Assembly (NCBI GenBank): GCA_000750105.3
Contig: JPHH03000005.1
Span: forward strand, 744,001 to 808,000
From: Tolypocladium sp. Sup5 PDA-1
Taxonomy: Eukaryota > Ascomycota > Sordariomycetes > Hypocreales > Ophiocordycipitaceae
DNA length: 64,000 nucleotides
Direction: 5' to 3'
The notes beneath the pieces are model-generated. The model worked only from the letters and a program-made list of their open reading frames with translations, was not told where the DNA came from and ran no database searches. A program made the translations under genes and the position numbers. Shown here piece by piece: positions 1-10,517 of the stretch; position 1 is the stretch's first letter; each line of letters begins with the position of its first letter.

Positions 1-1
1 C

Positions 2-313
2 TCGACCATTGACATTGCTGGCCACGGCCGTTTCGTTCTGCTCACGGGCATTGGTGGGGATGCATGGAAAGGAGCGGCAACCAAAGTAGCGGCGAAATAC
101 GGGGTGCCGCTGGAGGTGCATTCTATCGGCTTCCGCCAGGACTGGGAGGACTCCTATTTCGAATGGTCACGGTTGCGAGGCGTCGAAGAGTCCGGTGCTG
201 TGCTTGTCCGCCCAGATCGTTTCGTCGCGTGGAGGGCAAATGAGGTCTTGGCCAGCGAAGAAGAATGCGCAGCTAAACTTGGCGAGGTGATGAAGGCCAT
301 CCTGGGCAAATGA
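2..313 (+). CDS. FAD-dependent aromatic monooxygenase (phenol hydroxylase type), C-terminal end only
   Basis: The window opens inside this gene; only the last 103 residues, in frame 2, are present. They match the C-terminal thioredoxin-like domain of flavin-dependent phenol/2,4-dichlorophenol hydroxylases: a GRFVLLTGIGGDAW segment (start of the fold) is followed by VLVRPDRFVAWRA near the end, the hallmark of this domain. The family hydroxylates phenolic rings using FAD and NAD(P)H; the FAD-binding and substrate domains would lie to the left, outside the window. The next genes encode a FAH-family enzyme, regulator, transporter, maleylacetate reductase and hydroxyquinol-type dioxygenase, so this enzyme probably supplies the hydroxylated ring. 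The exact substrate cannot be read from the C-terminus. Confidence 0.85.
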   Translation, partial: STIDIAGHGRFVLLTGIGGDAWKGAATKVAAKYGVPLEVHSIGFRQDWEDSYFEWSRLRGVEESGAVLVRPDRFVAWRANEVLASEEECAAKLGEVMKAILGK

Positions 314-954
314 GAACCCAACAGCGCTGTCGTGGATAGCTGGCTGGGAAAAGAGCGTGGAATGTTTTACTGTGAATTTGCTTCCTTTCACTTCCTTTCA
401 CCTCCGTATGGATCTTGTGGTTGGCCCTCGTTGTCTTCACTTGTATTATTTTTTATCTCGGCTTGCACCCTCATTTTACACACTTGCATATTGATAGATC
501 TGAGAAGGCAGTAGGCAGCTGACCATCCAAGTACGTTCGCATTCACTGCATATAGACACGATGTAGTGAGGTATTTTGGCGGGATCTGTCAGAGCAGATA
601 CACATAGTGGCTGGAACCGAAGGTTGCACAAACGTCACCAATTTCAATACATAAAGATCTCGTTCCATTGTTTCCACTGCGGCTCTAACACAAAAGACAG
701 TAGCGCTGCCCGCAGCACATTTCAGCGCGATAGAGTCTTGCTCTTTGTCAAATCTAAAGCCTGGTCTGAGAGGCCTGTCCGTCTGTAAAGTTCCTCAGGT
801 ACACCTTTACTCAGTCGTAGCAGTCGCGCATACACACTATCCGGATATAGTTGGTAAGGGGTCCTGGGTCACCACCTGCCGCACGTTCACAGTGCCAGAG
901 TCCTTCAAGGTTCGCCCAAGGACCTTGTCACACTCGTCAGCTAATGTGTCCATC
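314..954. other. Intergenic, no gene seen
   Basis: This is the 3' side of the monooxygenase gene. Short open frames on both strands show no family features and no consistent splice structure. Nothing else was recognised. Confidence 0.5.
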
Positions 955-1045
955 GTGCGGTTCAGCTTTCTGGCCAACTCCGGCGTTGTTGATGGCGTAG
1001 TCCAGTCGACCGAGCTCGGCGACGGTCATGTCGACAGCGTTAAGA
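955..1045 (-). pseudogene. Short-chain dehydrogenase/reductase (SDR) fragment
   Basis: Read on the minus strand, this stretch encodes GRLDYAINNAGVGQ, the classical SDR segment around the NNAG motif that stabilises the central beta sheet. No Rossmann TGxxxGIG motif is found upstream and no YxxxK catalytic motif downstream, and stops close the frame on both sides. It is therefore a relic of an SDR gene, possibly once part of the adjacent aromatic cluster. The identification rests on a single motif. Confidence 0.5.
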
Positions 1046-1707
1046 TGCCGTACCGAGCAAACTGCAAGGCAGTCGCCCGGCCTACGAGGGGCAAGCCCGC
1101 CCCAGTCATGAAAGCGACTGAGCACCTGTTAGCTTTGCTGCCGCTTACAATGCTGGTGTCTCGAACTGAGAAGCGACATATTGGCAATACTCGCAAGGAG
1201 ATTCCGCGGCCGATGGTCCGGCTGTTTGCTTCAGAATGTTCTAATATTGAACGTTGATGTGCTGCCTTTACTAACCAACTGTGTTTTTAGTGTACCATGG
1301 CGCGGCGTCGGCCCGTCGACTTACGGCGTTCGGGGCATTTTCGGCACCAACTCTCGGCGCAGTTGCCGTACCTCCTCTGTTTTTTGATTGGATGTGGAGC
1401 GCTATATCTACTAGCTACGGAGTACGTGATCATTCATCATTGCTCCGAACAGCTACTACGAGTAATTGCCCCGTGTTGATATGAGTCATGGATTGCACGT
1501 TACCCAACCGCAGGCCGAAATTGCCCCGCTGTGCAAGATCCATATTCGCCGGCTGTCTCTCTTGCTGCCTCGCGGATGACCAGCTGGTTCTATAAAAATA
1601 GGCCTTGAAAAATACCATATAAGCCATGAAATCCCGCCTGGGGCACTCATAACAAGGCCTGCCCTATCTGCTGCTTGGACCCAAGCCTTTGAAATAAAGA
1701 CATTACC
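1046..1707. other. Intergenic, promoter side of the FAH-family gene
   Basis: No coding signal was recognised. A CCATATAAG stretch about 90 bases before the FAH-family ATG could serve as a weak TATA-like element, but this is only a guess. Confidence 0.35.
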
Positions 1708-2791
1708 ATGTTGTCCAATTGGACGCATCTTGTGCGATTCTTGGCTGTTGAGGACGGCCGGTCCCATCTGGGACAGATCGATGCGAGAATATGGCCCGAC
1801 GTCGGTCTTGCCCTTGAGAAGGGGAGCAAAGTCACGGCAAATCTTGTGGAAGGCAGTGTATTCGAAGGTGTCGTCACCGACAGGGTCATGACGATTGCAC
1901 AGGTGAGCACCACGAACCGCGCAAAGGGCTGAACTCAAGGCGTCGCTTTTCATGCCTGAACAACACTGACTTCTATTTTTCAGCTTCTGTCGCCTTTGAG
2001 CATGGACGAGGTGCCCGTCATTCGGTGCCTTGGATTGAACTACCGCGATCATGCAAGAGAGGCCAACATGCCGATTCCTGACGTGCCCGTCCTCTTCCTC
2101 AAGCCCCGGACGGCGCTGAATGGGCCAGCCCCGGCAAAAATTAACATTCCCAAGATTGCTCAAGACGGATCGAGCGACTACGAGGCCGAGCTATCAATCG
2201 TGATATCCAAAACGGGTCGAGATATCCCCAAGGAGCGTGCAATGGACTACGTGCTAGGATATACGTGCAGCAACGACGTGAGCGCACGAACACAGCAGTT
2301 CAAGAACAGCCAATGGTGCTTCTCTAAAGGTAAGGAGAGAGCAGCAGCGAAACCACTCGCGGCTTCACCATGGCCGATTAGATGATTCGTCCAGCTCACA
2401 TAGACTGCAGGCATGGATGGATCTTGCCCCATTGGACCGGTGCTCGTCGCGCCGGCTGCCATCGCAGATCCCCAAAATCTCGGGGTCAAGGCCATCTTGA
2501 ATGGTGAGACGGTACAAAGCTCCAATACCGGGTATGGTTCCACTCTTCTTCCCTCTAGCATTAGCAAAATGCTGATAGCGTCCTTGCAGAGAAATGATAT
2601 TTGACGTTGCATCGACCATCTCGTTCTTGTCGCAAGGCACCACGTTGGAACGGGGGACCATTATCATGACCGGCACAGGACCCGGCATCGGGGTGATGCG
2701 AAATCCCAAGATCGCCCTGAAGCATGGCGACATCATGCAAGTCGAGATCGAACAGATCGGGACGTTGGTTAACAAGGTCTACTACGAATAG
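1708..2791 (+). CDS. Fumarylacetoacetate hydrolase (FAH) family protein
   Basis: Four exons join in phase: 1708-1902, 1984-2329, 2411-2531 and 2590-2791, giving 287 residues. Introns are 58-81 nt with normal GT and AG ends. The C-terminal FAH fold is complete: GLNYRDHA, the acidic YEAELSIVI (metal-binding Glu), CSNDVSAR (metal-binding Asp), FSKG..CPIGP, and the terminal IIMTGTGPGIG loop. The family includes fumarylpyruvate and acylpyruvate hydrolases and 2-keto-4-pentenoate hydratases, Mg-dependent enzymes acting on ring-cleavage products or oxaloacetate. Beside an aromatic monooxygenase and an intradiol dioxygenase, a catabolic role is likely; the substrate is not decided by sequence. Fumarylpyruvate hydrolases of gentisate pathways belong to the same family, so a second aromatic route feeding this cluster is possible. 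Confidence 0.9.
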
Positions 2792-3092
2792 ACAGGCTTG
2801 GAGATGGGGTACACAAATCCCTAACGATAGCCCTGTGCTAGTTGGGAATTCTTTGCTCCGTAGCGCTTGGCGCCATGGTAAATGACGGCAATCGAGGCAG
2901 GCTAAAGCACCTGAACTGTACTTGGATCTTCTTGGCACGGCAATTGACTTGCACATCCGGGTCCGGTCACTAGCGAGGTATTGTAACGCTCAGAAGCTGG
3001 CATCTTAATTAACCACTGAAGACTATGACAAAGCCCGGCCAATGTCCTTGTGGGGGGCCGTAGGGGCATAATATAGAGATTAGATGTGGACC
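2792..3092. other. Convergent intergenic spacer
   Basis: The spacer lies between the 3' ends of the FAH-family gene and the convergent Zn2Cys6 regulator. Nothing specific was seen apart from the short 3' untranslated regions expected here. Confidence 0.5.
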
Positions 3093-6029
3093 TCAGTAGG
3101 TCGACATCCCGGAGAGGAGGTCTTTAAGATCAACGGGGAGGTCCAGACGCCACCATTCGAGATCATTCTGCTCAACATGCTCCATGTCCACACATTGGGT
3201 TTGGGAGGGAACGAAGATAGCGGGGTTCATTCCCGAAGGGGGAGGCATTTGCATGAAACCAAGAAGCGACTGGTTCGCCTCATTTATGCCCTCCGTCGTG
3301 TTCTGAGATGCCGCTGGAGGGGGCGGTATTCGGAACCTGTAATTTACCGGCCAAGTTTGGGACTCTTGTGGAAGTTGTTGCTGGTGCTCAGATATGATAC
3401 GCATTGGTCTGTTGGCAGGCGCATTCGCAGTGCTACTAGAGCCAGTAGGGTTGTCTCCGTATTCGACGAAGGGCGGTGTTTTGGCCAGGAGTTGCTGATC
3501 GGGACTGCACTGGTCTTGCCTTTCCCCAGGTGACTTGCGTGTATTCGGGCTTATACGTGTACCTGCAATAAGTCAATGGTCCGTGGCCTTGATCTAGGTA
3601 GTCCTTGCGGGCCTGTAACTACACTTACCGTCAGCTACACAAGAAGTCAAATTGGTGGCTTGTTCCCCAGAATTTGATTTGTCTTGGGTCCACGAAGAAT
3701 AGGACATACGCCTCTGTGCTAGAGACTCTTTTGAACCCTCGCAGGATGTTCGTGGTCGTTCGCCCCGGTCCGTTTGGAAATGGCTTTCGAGTTGCGTCTC
3801 AAGAGACTCTAGTTTCTCCTGTAACGCAGTCTTGGCGTCCCAGAAGCTAACGCATCGCTTGTATGTTAGGTATAGAACATCGAATCGCGACTTGATGAGG
3901 CCAGGGTTTATCCATAAAGAACCGAGATACTTCCGCACTAATTGAACGGCACAAGCAAGCCAGATAGTGCTGAGAAGGAAAGGGTTTATGTGCTTAATAT
4001 GCTCTTCATCGCTGCGATTCACGATTGTTAGGATATTGTCAGCAGCCTCAAAGTATTGTCGTATAGAAGAAGGATTATCCAGGTCACGATGAGCGGGCGA
4101 AGACGAGCTCTCAGGCCTATCGACTCGGCCAGATCGACCTACGCAGACTGGCTGACGAAATAGATCATATCGGTAAATCATGAGCCGAGCCAGCTGAGTC
4201 ATGACAAAGATATTGTAAATACCGCAGTGTAGTTGCCGTAGGGAGCCCGTCTGGGAGGGCGTAGGGGGATCGAAGGTGAGATACTGGTTTCTGTATGGCA
4301 GATGCTGCGGAAGCGCTAATACAAAGCATTGGACGGCATTTGCCAGCATTTCCAACCGCTGTCGTGCATCTTCAACGGGGCTTAGACATGCGCCGTTCGA
4401 TTCCCGGTTGATCGATCCTGGCCTCTGCTCGGAGGGCACGCCGCGAGGGTTGGAAATCATCTGGGCGTCCTTCATCAGGGAGTTGATGACGAGAAACCAC
4501 GCCTTGGGCGAATGATTGCCAGTTCCGTGAAGTGTTTTCCACCGTTGGATGGGGTCTCTCTCCATAAAGGCGCTCGGGGCAGGTCGATCACTGAACCAGT
4601 CTGCATCATCCACGGGAAGTAAGGTCTCCATGTGCGCCCAGTCCAAGGCGGTGGGTGTTCGCCTTATGGTGCTGGCAAAGACGTCCATTTCCCAAATAGC
4701 CCACCATGCACGGCGCTTCTCCTCGTCGTCTCGCCATTGGATGGGCTCCCCCCCGTGGGTGCGAAAGCCGCAACGTGCATCGATTAGGTGTAAGTTGAGC
4801 TCGTACGCCAGGCGCACGCACATACCCAATGATCTCCACGCCTTTCCATGCACGCCGCGCGTCAGTTGGCAGTGCGTCGTGATGATGAGGGCCTGAACAA
4901 CACAAATAGGAGGTGGCTCGTCACCGCACTCTGCGAGGGACTCGTCAATGAGCTTCACCGCCATGTTTAAGAAGTGGTCCGGCGGTGGGCACTTCATCTC
5001 TACCGGCTGACATATATCCTGTGAAACAAGGTCGGCTTCGGCACGATAGAATCGGGCTGCGTAGCCCATTATGGCGGCCAGCAGCGCGCTGATCTGAAGT
5101 TGGGAAGCAATGGTCTCCAGCTTGTTCGCAAAGGACGGCTCGTGGAACAAGTTGATCGCCACCATGTTGGTGAAATAAAGCTGAATCCTGTATGAGCGCA
5201 GACCGAGTCAGCTGAGTCCACCCGCCGCAACAGCTCCTCTGCATTTGACGCATGCGAGGTTCGAAATGTGACAATGGGGGCACTTACATCTCCTCCACGA
5301 ACTCGCGGGATAGCCCAAGGGCACAGCAGGCTTGAGGCACAAGAAGCTGTTGTTCTTTGTCCTGGGTCCTTCCTGGAGATTGGTCCTTCTCCGGCGTGGA
5401 CACCTCGTGGGAGGGATGCAAGATGAAGGAGAGTTCGTTGATGTTTATCCTCGACTCGCTTGAATTCTGTAGCCGCGGGCTCCATTGTTCCGCCACGTTA
5501 GCTGTCGGCGAGCCCCCTTCTGCGTCGGTGCGCAAATGGGCGCCCTCGGCGCCGCTGTCGTCCTGGGAGGCTGCGCCTGGGGAATCGAGACTCTCGGGCT
5601 GACCCTGCGCACTCGTTTGGGTCTGACGCTGTCGGCGTTTTCTCTTCTGGCGTTGGGAGGAGCCTGACCCGGTGGTCAGCTACTTTGACTTCTGACTTGA
5701 GCGGATAACTTGCCAATCTTGGGCCCAGGCTTCATGGGGCGCAAAGGGTATTCACACAGCTGGCCTGTCTGCTCACAGGCTTGACACTGTGGGCGCTCGC
5801 GATCGCTGAGACGACGTTATGTTGGTCCTGCTCCGGAAGAGGTATACGGGCTGGTCCCGAGAACTCACCATCTCACTTTTCGCCTGAAGGGTTGGCAACA
5901 CTGTTAGCACCGACTTTTGGAACAGGCACATCTGGCAGTTCAGAGCAACACACACCTCCGGCAAGAACGGCACGAGACCTCGGGCTTGTGCGGTGCAATT
6001 TGTTGTTCTTCTCCCACGTTGGACCACAT
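3093..6029 (-). CDS. Zn2Cys6 fungal transcription factor, likely regulator of the aromatic cluster
   Basis: Six exons on the minus strand join in phase: 6029-5956, 5883-5869, 5805-5697, 5646-5288, 5187-3629 and 3562-3093, giving 861 residues. The binuclear zinc cluster (about residues 20-47) is spread over three exons: CRSCRR, then a 15-nt microexon, then CDRERPQCQACEQTGQLC; cysteine spacing 2-6-6-2-6 is canonical. A basic linker KRKRRQRQ follows in exon 4. Exon 5 holds the fungal_trans (MHR) domain with EEKRRAWWAIWEMDVFAS. The C-terminus ends in DLEWWRLDLPVD. The in-frame ATG at 6182 would add 51 residues; 6029 was chosen because zinc clusters usually sit near the N-terminus. Its position among catabolic genes suggests it is the pathway activator. 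Confidence 0.88.
5869..5883 (-). other. 15-nt microexon inside the zinc-cluster coding region
   Basis: The exon reads gcgaaaagtgagatg. It is preceded by a strong acceptor (cccttcag with a gctaac branch site) and followed by a gtgagt donor. Splicing it in restores cgg-agg-cga-aaa-gtg-aga-tgc-gat, that is R-R-R-K-V-R-C-D, the standard DNA-contact loop of a Zn2Cys6 cluster. Without it the cluster lacks its basic loop and third cysteine. Confidence 0.8.
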
Positions 6030-7114
6030 TGCGCGCTTCGACTCGTTTTCTCTAAACCTTGGCGATAGATTGTGTACAGAATTAACGGGATAAGTCAGTT
6101 TGCCTCCAGATGTATGGAACTGGGTGGACAGAGAGGCTAGGACTGGGCCAGGTACGGTCCCCAACGGCTGGCCCTTCGGCATTAGGCATTATTACACAGT
6201 TCTTGTCAGCTTGACGCCTCTGTGCAGTTAGAGCGACGCTAAAAACGCGCGACTCGGCTACAGTAATATCTGGGGCTGGTGGCCAGAGTGGCAGAGAGCG
6301 ATGTGGGGCTTAGTGTTAGGCTGGTGTTCGATACGCCCCAAAAAAATAAACTATTATGCACTGCGGGGTAATCGATGTTTGGAGTAAGACTACTCCGTAC
6401 TCGTAAGCTTTGTCTCGCGGCATCTTCGGGGGAACTACTAGCTAGCTACAGGAGCACCGAAATCCCCCGACGGTTACTCAGCCTAGCGATGAGAAAAGGA
6501 GCTCTCATTAGAACCGCAGAGCACCGGACGCCACGGAGTCACGGACGCCAACTGCCCCTGCAGACAAGGACGCCAAACGGTATCGCACGTCCTGCTGCGA
6601 TGCCGTAAATTTCGACATCTCCGACGCCAGGAACTGGACGGCATCCCAGGACGAAACGACCTCGTGGCCATATTGAGCGAGCGCAAGGCAGCCGCAAAAG
6701 CCGTCAGGTTCATGGAACTGACTGAGATTCTTGGGCAATTCAGGATCGAGTCCCAAACCAGACAAAGTTGAGCACTGGGGGGAGACTGTAGGTGCGAAGA
6801 CCCATCGTACGAGGCAACACGCCTCAACAGAGCCTCTACACAGATGTACATGGGTAGAGGACCACGATCTACAGAGGCCGGCCAGCAAATGTAGATGGAG
6901 GTTGGGGAGGAGAAAGTCACCCTAAGTGTGTTTGCGCGTACTTTGTTTTAACGAAATTCCACCGCATTGCTGGCGTGCTATACTACATAGTTCATGTATC
7001 AATAATGATTCTGCGTTTTGCGAGGAGCTGGGTCCTAAAACCGTATTTAAATAGCGACGATTTGTGATCCACCTGTATGACGAGTCCGCGCCAAGGGACT
7101 TGCCAACTCCCACA
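6030..7114. other. Intergenic between regulator and transporter genes
   Basis: This stretch includes the presumed promoter of the regulator gene and the LINE fragment described separately. The remainder, about 700 bases, shows no recognisable gene. Confidence 0.5.
6503..6771 (+). mobile_element. 3' end of a non-LTR (LINE, Tad-like) retrotransposon, fragment
   Basis: The plus frame ending at the tga of 6769-6771 encodes the typical C-terminus of fungal LINE ORF2 proteins: DANCPCRQGRQTVSHVLLRC with a zinc-finger-like Cys/His arrangement, then SERKAAAKAVRFM and LGQFR. The frame is closed by a tag shortly upstream, and no reverse transcriptase or endonuclease domain is present. It is a dead 3' fragment, as expected for 5'-truncated LINE insertions. 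Confidence 0.75.
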
Positions 7115-9053
7115 TCATGCCGTTTTAAACCCCAGTGGTCCACCTCTCTCTCTCAAAGTCTTGCCCCAAATAATCAAGCCCACTGGTATAAGAGCAGCAC
7201 CAGCGATGATCCCAGCTTGCACCCCGAAACTATTCTTCGCGCCCATAGCATCTGCCCACCCTACTTGAAAGTAGCTCACGATGAAACCACCGGTGGTTCT
7301 TGCCATGTTAATCCAAGCGGCAACCTCGCCGCTTCCATCAGGATAGCTATCCAACCCGTAGGCGTTAATAGCGACTGTGGTGATCATGATGCCAAAAACG
7401 TACAGACCCCATCCCAAAGAGGTAAACATGTAGTGATATGCGTTCTCGAGGGAGAAACCCAAAAGGACAACTCCCGCGACCATGAAAGGTGTCGAGATAA
7501 AGATTGCTCGAAGGCGGACTTCAGGTTCAAAATGGCCATGGTGCTTATGGATGTAGTACCGTGCGATGAGATCATGGATCCAGTGGCCGGATAGCTCACC
7601 GAGGAGGGCAGCAACCACAGGTGTGAAATAGAAAAAGCTAGGGCATCAGTCAGTGATCGTGATCAGGTCGAAAAAACGTGCAAAGATGAACATTTGGTAT
7701 AAACGAAGGCACGATTTGAGTAGAGCGATAAGTAGGAGGGTTAAAAGACGTACCCAATCTGCTTTGGACCAAAGTCGTAAAGCGGAGTCAAGAAGATCGA
7801 GAGTGTCGCTAAGTTGGTGTTAGCTTCCGCGACATAAGAGGTAGCAGTGTTTTTGGGCAGACATACTGTTGATTCCAACTACCCACGCAAAGGTAAGGAA
7901 GTAATATAACGAGATTAAGAAGATTGGCAATTTTAGCAGGACTTTGACAGGCCGGAGAAGAGCGTCGACAAAAGTGTTTGGCTTTAGTAGATTCACACGG
8001 CGCTGGTGAACGCCAATAAGGGTAAGGATCCGGGATCCGTTTGAAGAGGCGCCATGGTGCCCCCTGTTATAGTACGTCTCGGGTACGAACAAGACGGAAA
8101 GAACCAATGCAAGACCGCACATGGCGAAGAACAGCCAAAATGCGACGTTCCATTCTTGGGTCGAGATGATGAATGCTGTGAAGAGGGGACCGAAATATGG
8201 GCCTGGGAAGAGAGTCGTGTTACTTGACATGATGCAGGGGCCTGGGATGACCGAATCCTACTTACTGAGAATGATAAAGCCCGACCAGATGTTGATCTTC
8301 CTAGTCCGTTCATGAAAGAAGAACATGTCGTTGATAAACATCAACCCTCCGCCTTGGGCGACCTATCATGCATTAGTAACAGTCTTAGCACCGTGGTGGT
8401 GACGGAAGAAGAGCTCGGCCGGTCAGGAACCGAAGGGTCGATCGTCCATTACATTATGGGGGCTGTCCAGGATTGGAGCTCTTCCAACATTAGCTTACCG
8501 TAGAGAAGAACCCGTTGAGGATCCGCGCAGCCATAAAGCTTTCGAAAGTAGTCGCAGCGGCGCACCAAGCGGCAGTAGCGGTGCCAATGACAAGGAACCA
8601 GAAGAGAACGGGAAGGCGACCGAAATAGGCAGACAAGGCGACAACGAAAACACCGCCAGCTCCGAGCATGAATACGTTCCCCACCTGAGAATGATTCACA
8701 GTATCTGGGCTCATGTTCCAGATTGCTGCTTGCGGGAGCAGAGTGACCGCGCCAGTAGCGGACCCATAATCTGGCAGTAGGGCAGTCCACGATATAACGA
8801 GAAGGATGAGGTGCTTCTTGAGTGAAGACCAGTTCAGGGGATCCTCGGGATCCTCGCTCGGTTGCGGGATGAGGATTGTATGTCTATCTTTAGCAAGCTT
8901 GGTGTTGTTGAGACCACGCAAGCCGCTCTCCGTGTCGATAATGTAGCCTTGTTCATCATGAAGTGCTGGCTCCTTTTCCTTGTCGAGGGTCATGTGACTG
9001 GTGCTGGGTTGGAGATCCGTGACGCCTATCTTTTCAGGGTTGTGAGGATCCAT
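7115..9053 (-). CDS. MFS transporter of the aromatic cluster
   Basis: Five exons on the minus strand, 9053-8499, 8362-8266, 8202-7867, 7808-7754 and 7637-7115, join in phase to a 521-residue protein. A polar N-terminus of about 95 residues (DPEDPLNWSSLKKH just before TM1) is followed by a 12-helix major facilitator pattern with a long central loop near GVHQRRVNLLKP. The end (LGWGLYVFGIMITTVAINAY, ARTTGGFIVSYFQ) matches a fungal MFS group in the drug:H+ antiporter (DHA1) superfamily. The ATG at 9053 follows several non-ATG codons in the same frame. It is likely to move an aromatic acid or phenol across the plasma membrane, judging only by its neighbours. Its promoter faces that of the maleylacetate reductase gene, so the two may share control. 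Confidence 0.9.
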
Positions 9054-9356
9054 TGGATGAACGTGAGTTGGCGCAACGATTTCAGATGAGAACAGATTGT
9101 GAAAAGAGACGATTTGAAAGTAGATGTCAGGGGGACGAATAAGAAAGAAAGGATGCTGGTCCAAGATATGTATATCCCCAAAGCACAGCAGACATGGAGA
9201 GATTTGAACGCAGGAAGGATTCCGCTCCTATATAGTATTGAGAACGTATATCTGGAGCCGAGACCCGGCACTTTGTGGGGACCCGCCGACTCGTAGATGG
9301 GCGCGAAATTCCGGGGCGAAATTACTGGAGAAAGTACGTCCGTACAAGTAAGTTAG

Positions 9357-9366
9357 TCCGTACGGA
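9357..9366. promoter_or_regulatory. TCCGTACGGA palindrome, possible Zn2Cys6 binding site
   Basis: This perfect 10-bp palindrome contains inverted CGG half-sites (CCG-TA-CGG), the kind of element bound by dimeric zinc-cluster regulators. It lies about 300 bases upstream of the transporter ATG and just outside the transposon end. The assignment is inference only; a single site can occur by chance. Confidence 0.25.
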
Positions 9367-9371
9367 TAGAC

Positions 9372-9765
9372 TACACCCTTCAAGGATCGTAAATGCCACT
9401 GGAGTACAAGCCCCATACGAACGTTCTGATTAGCTTCAACCGCCACTAGTATTTTTACGTAGTAGTTTATATGTGTAAGTACTCTCTTCTGTTACTACCA
9501 GAGTATTTGAAGGGTCATGAGCGTTTTAAAAAGGCTATTTTCAATGTTTGGTACGAGGTCCCAGAGGATCTATTGCAGCAACTTGCAATGGACATGCCAC
9601 GAAGGCTGCAGCAATGCCTCGATCGTGATGGAGGGATGGTTGATTACCGAGGAGTATAGGTACTTATCTTACTAGTAAATCTACACTTGTTTTAAGGTAC
9701 CGATACTCGTACGTCAAGTCGTGGGGCTTGTACTCCAGTGGCATTTACGATCCTTGAAGGGTGTA
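9372..9765. mobile_element. Tc1/mariner-family element, internally deleted
   Basis: Two perfect 44-bp inverted repeats, 9372-9415 and 9722-9765, begin TACACCCTTCAAGG and end in TA on both sides, as expected for the TA target-site duplication of Tc1/mariner elements. Between them, the plus frame ending at 9659 encodes WYEVPEDLLQQ and MDMPRRLQQCLDRDGG, the C-terminal signature of Tc1-like transposases (MPRR..A..GG). The DDE catalytic region is missing and the element is only 394 bp, so it is a non-autonomous relic. The identical ends suggest it is not very old. Confidence 0.85.
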
Positions 9766-10517
9766 CCCCGCATTATTAGAACATTTGACAGCAAAGTGCA
9801 GGCATTCCCCAACTCCACAAGTGGCCGCCACAGTGGGGTTATGTCACTCCTCGGTCCATCTACTCACTGTCTCCGAAGTAGTTTTCGGCGTCAAGCATGG
9901 CGACACTATCGACGCCCTTGGCTTCATGGACAGCTAGTCCTATTTCAATATGGACGAAAATGGACCTTGACGGAATGTCGCTCTCCGAGAATGAGCCCGA
10001 TGATCTCCCATTAGCTTTATTGGGCAGCAGGTTCTTGCACAACGGAATGGCTGTAGGGTCTTGATCAATGCGCGGGTGTTCAGTGGTACCAGCCTAGTCC
10101 TGCCTGGGTGTAAAGAAGCGAGGCGGGGTAATATCGGTCTAATTGACGACTGCTTTCGGATTCTCGAGCGCACTTCTTTGTAAGCTATACATCAGTGTAG
10201 TTCGGTTACAGCCTCCCCGTGTGTGGATGTGTGGATGGTTTCGTGGATGACTATCTTAGAGGTAGCAGACAGGGACAGTAAATTGCACAATGTTTGCACC
10301 AGTCCATATGTCCGCGCAATCTTCCCCTCGAGAGCCTATCGCACTATTCTCAAGCTGAAAGCGGGTAGGGATTCAAATCAGCAGTTTTGGCCCAGGGCTT
10401 ACAAGGTTATATTGCCGGGTATAGCTTTGGTGCGCTATACGAAATGCTTTTGTCACGTTAAGTCAGGTTACCTTCGCAACGAATCACCAGCACTGCAAAC
10501 TGAAAAAGGGTATCGGG

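Larger units (their letters stand above)
9054..10517. other. Divergent promoter region holding a transposon remnant
   Basis: This 1.46-kb stretch separates the divergent transporter and maleylacetate reductase genes. It contains a TCCGTACGGA palindrome at 9357-9366 and the Tc1/mariner remnant at 9372-9765. The right half, 9766-10,517, shows no gene. Confidence 0.6.

Noticed and set aside
745..1257. 170-residue plus-strand open frame
   Set aside because: It lies opposite the SDR relic and has no family features; the NNAG motif on the other strand explains the region better.
6271..6337. tRNA-like A-box (tggccagagtgg) and B-box (ttcgatacgc) arrangement
   Set aside because: The arms do not pair into a cloverleaf and the 3' side is an A run, not a T-run terminator. 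A tRNA-derived SINE relic cannot be excluded, but one copy is not evidence.
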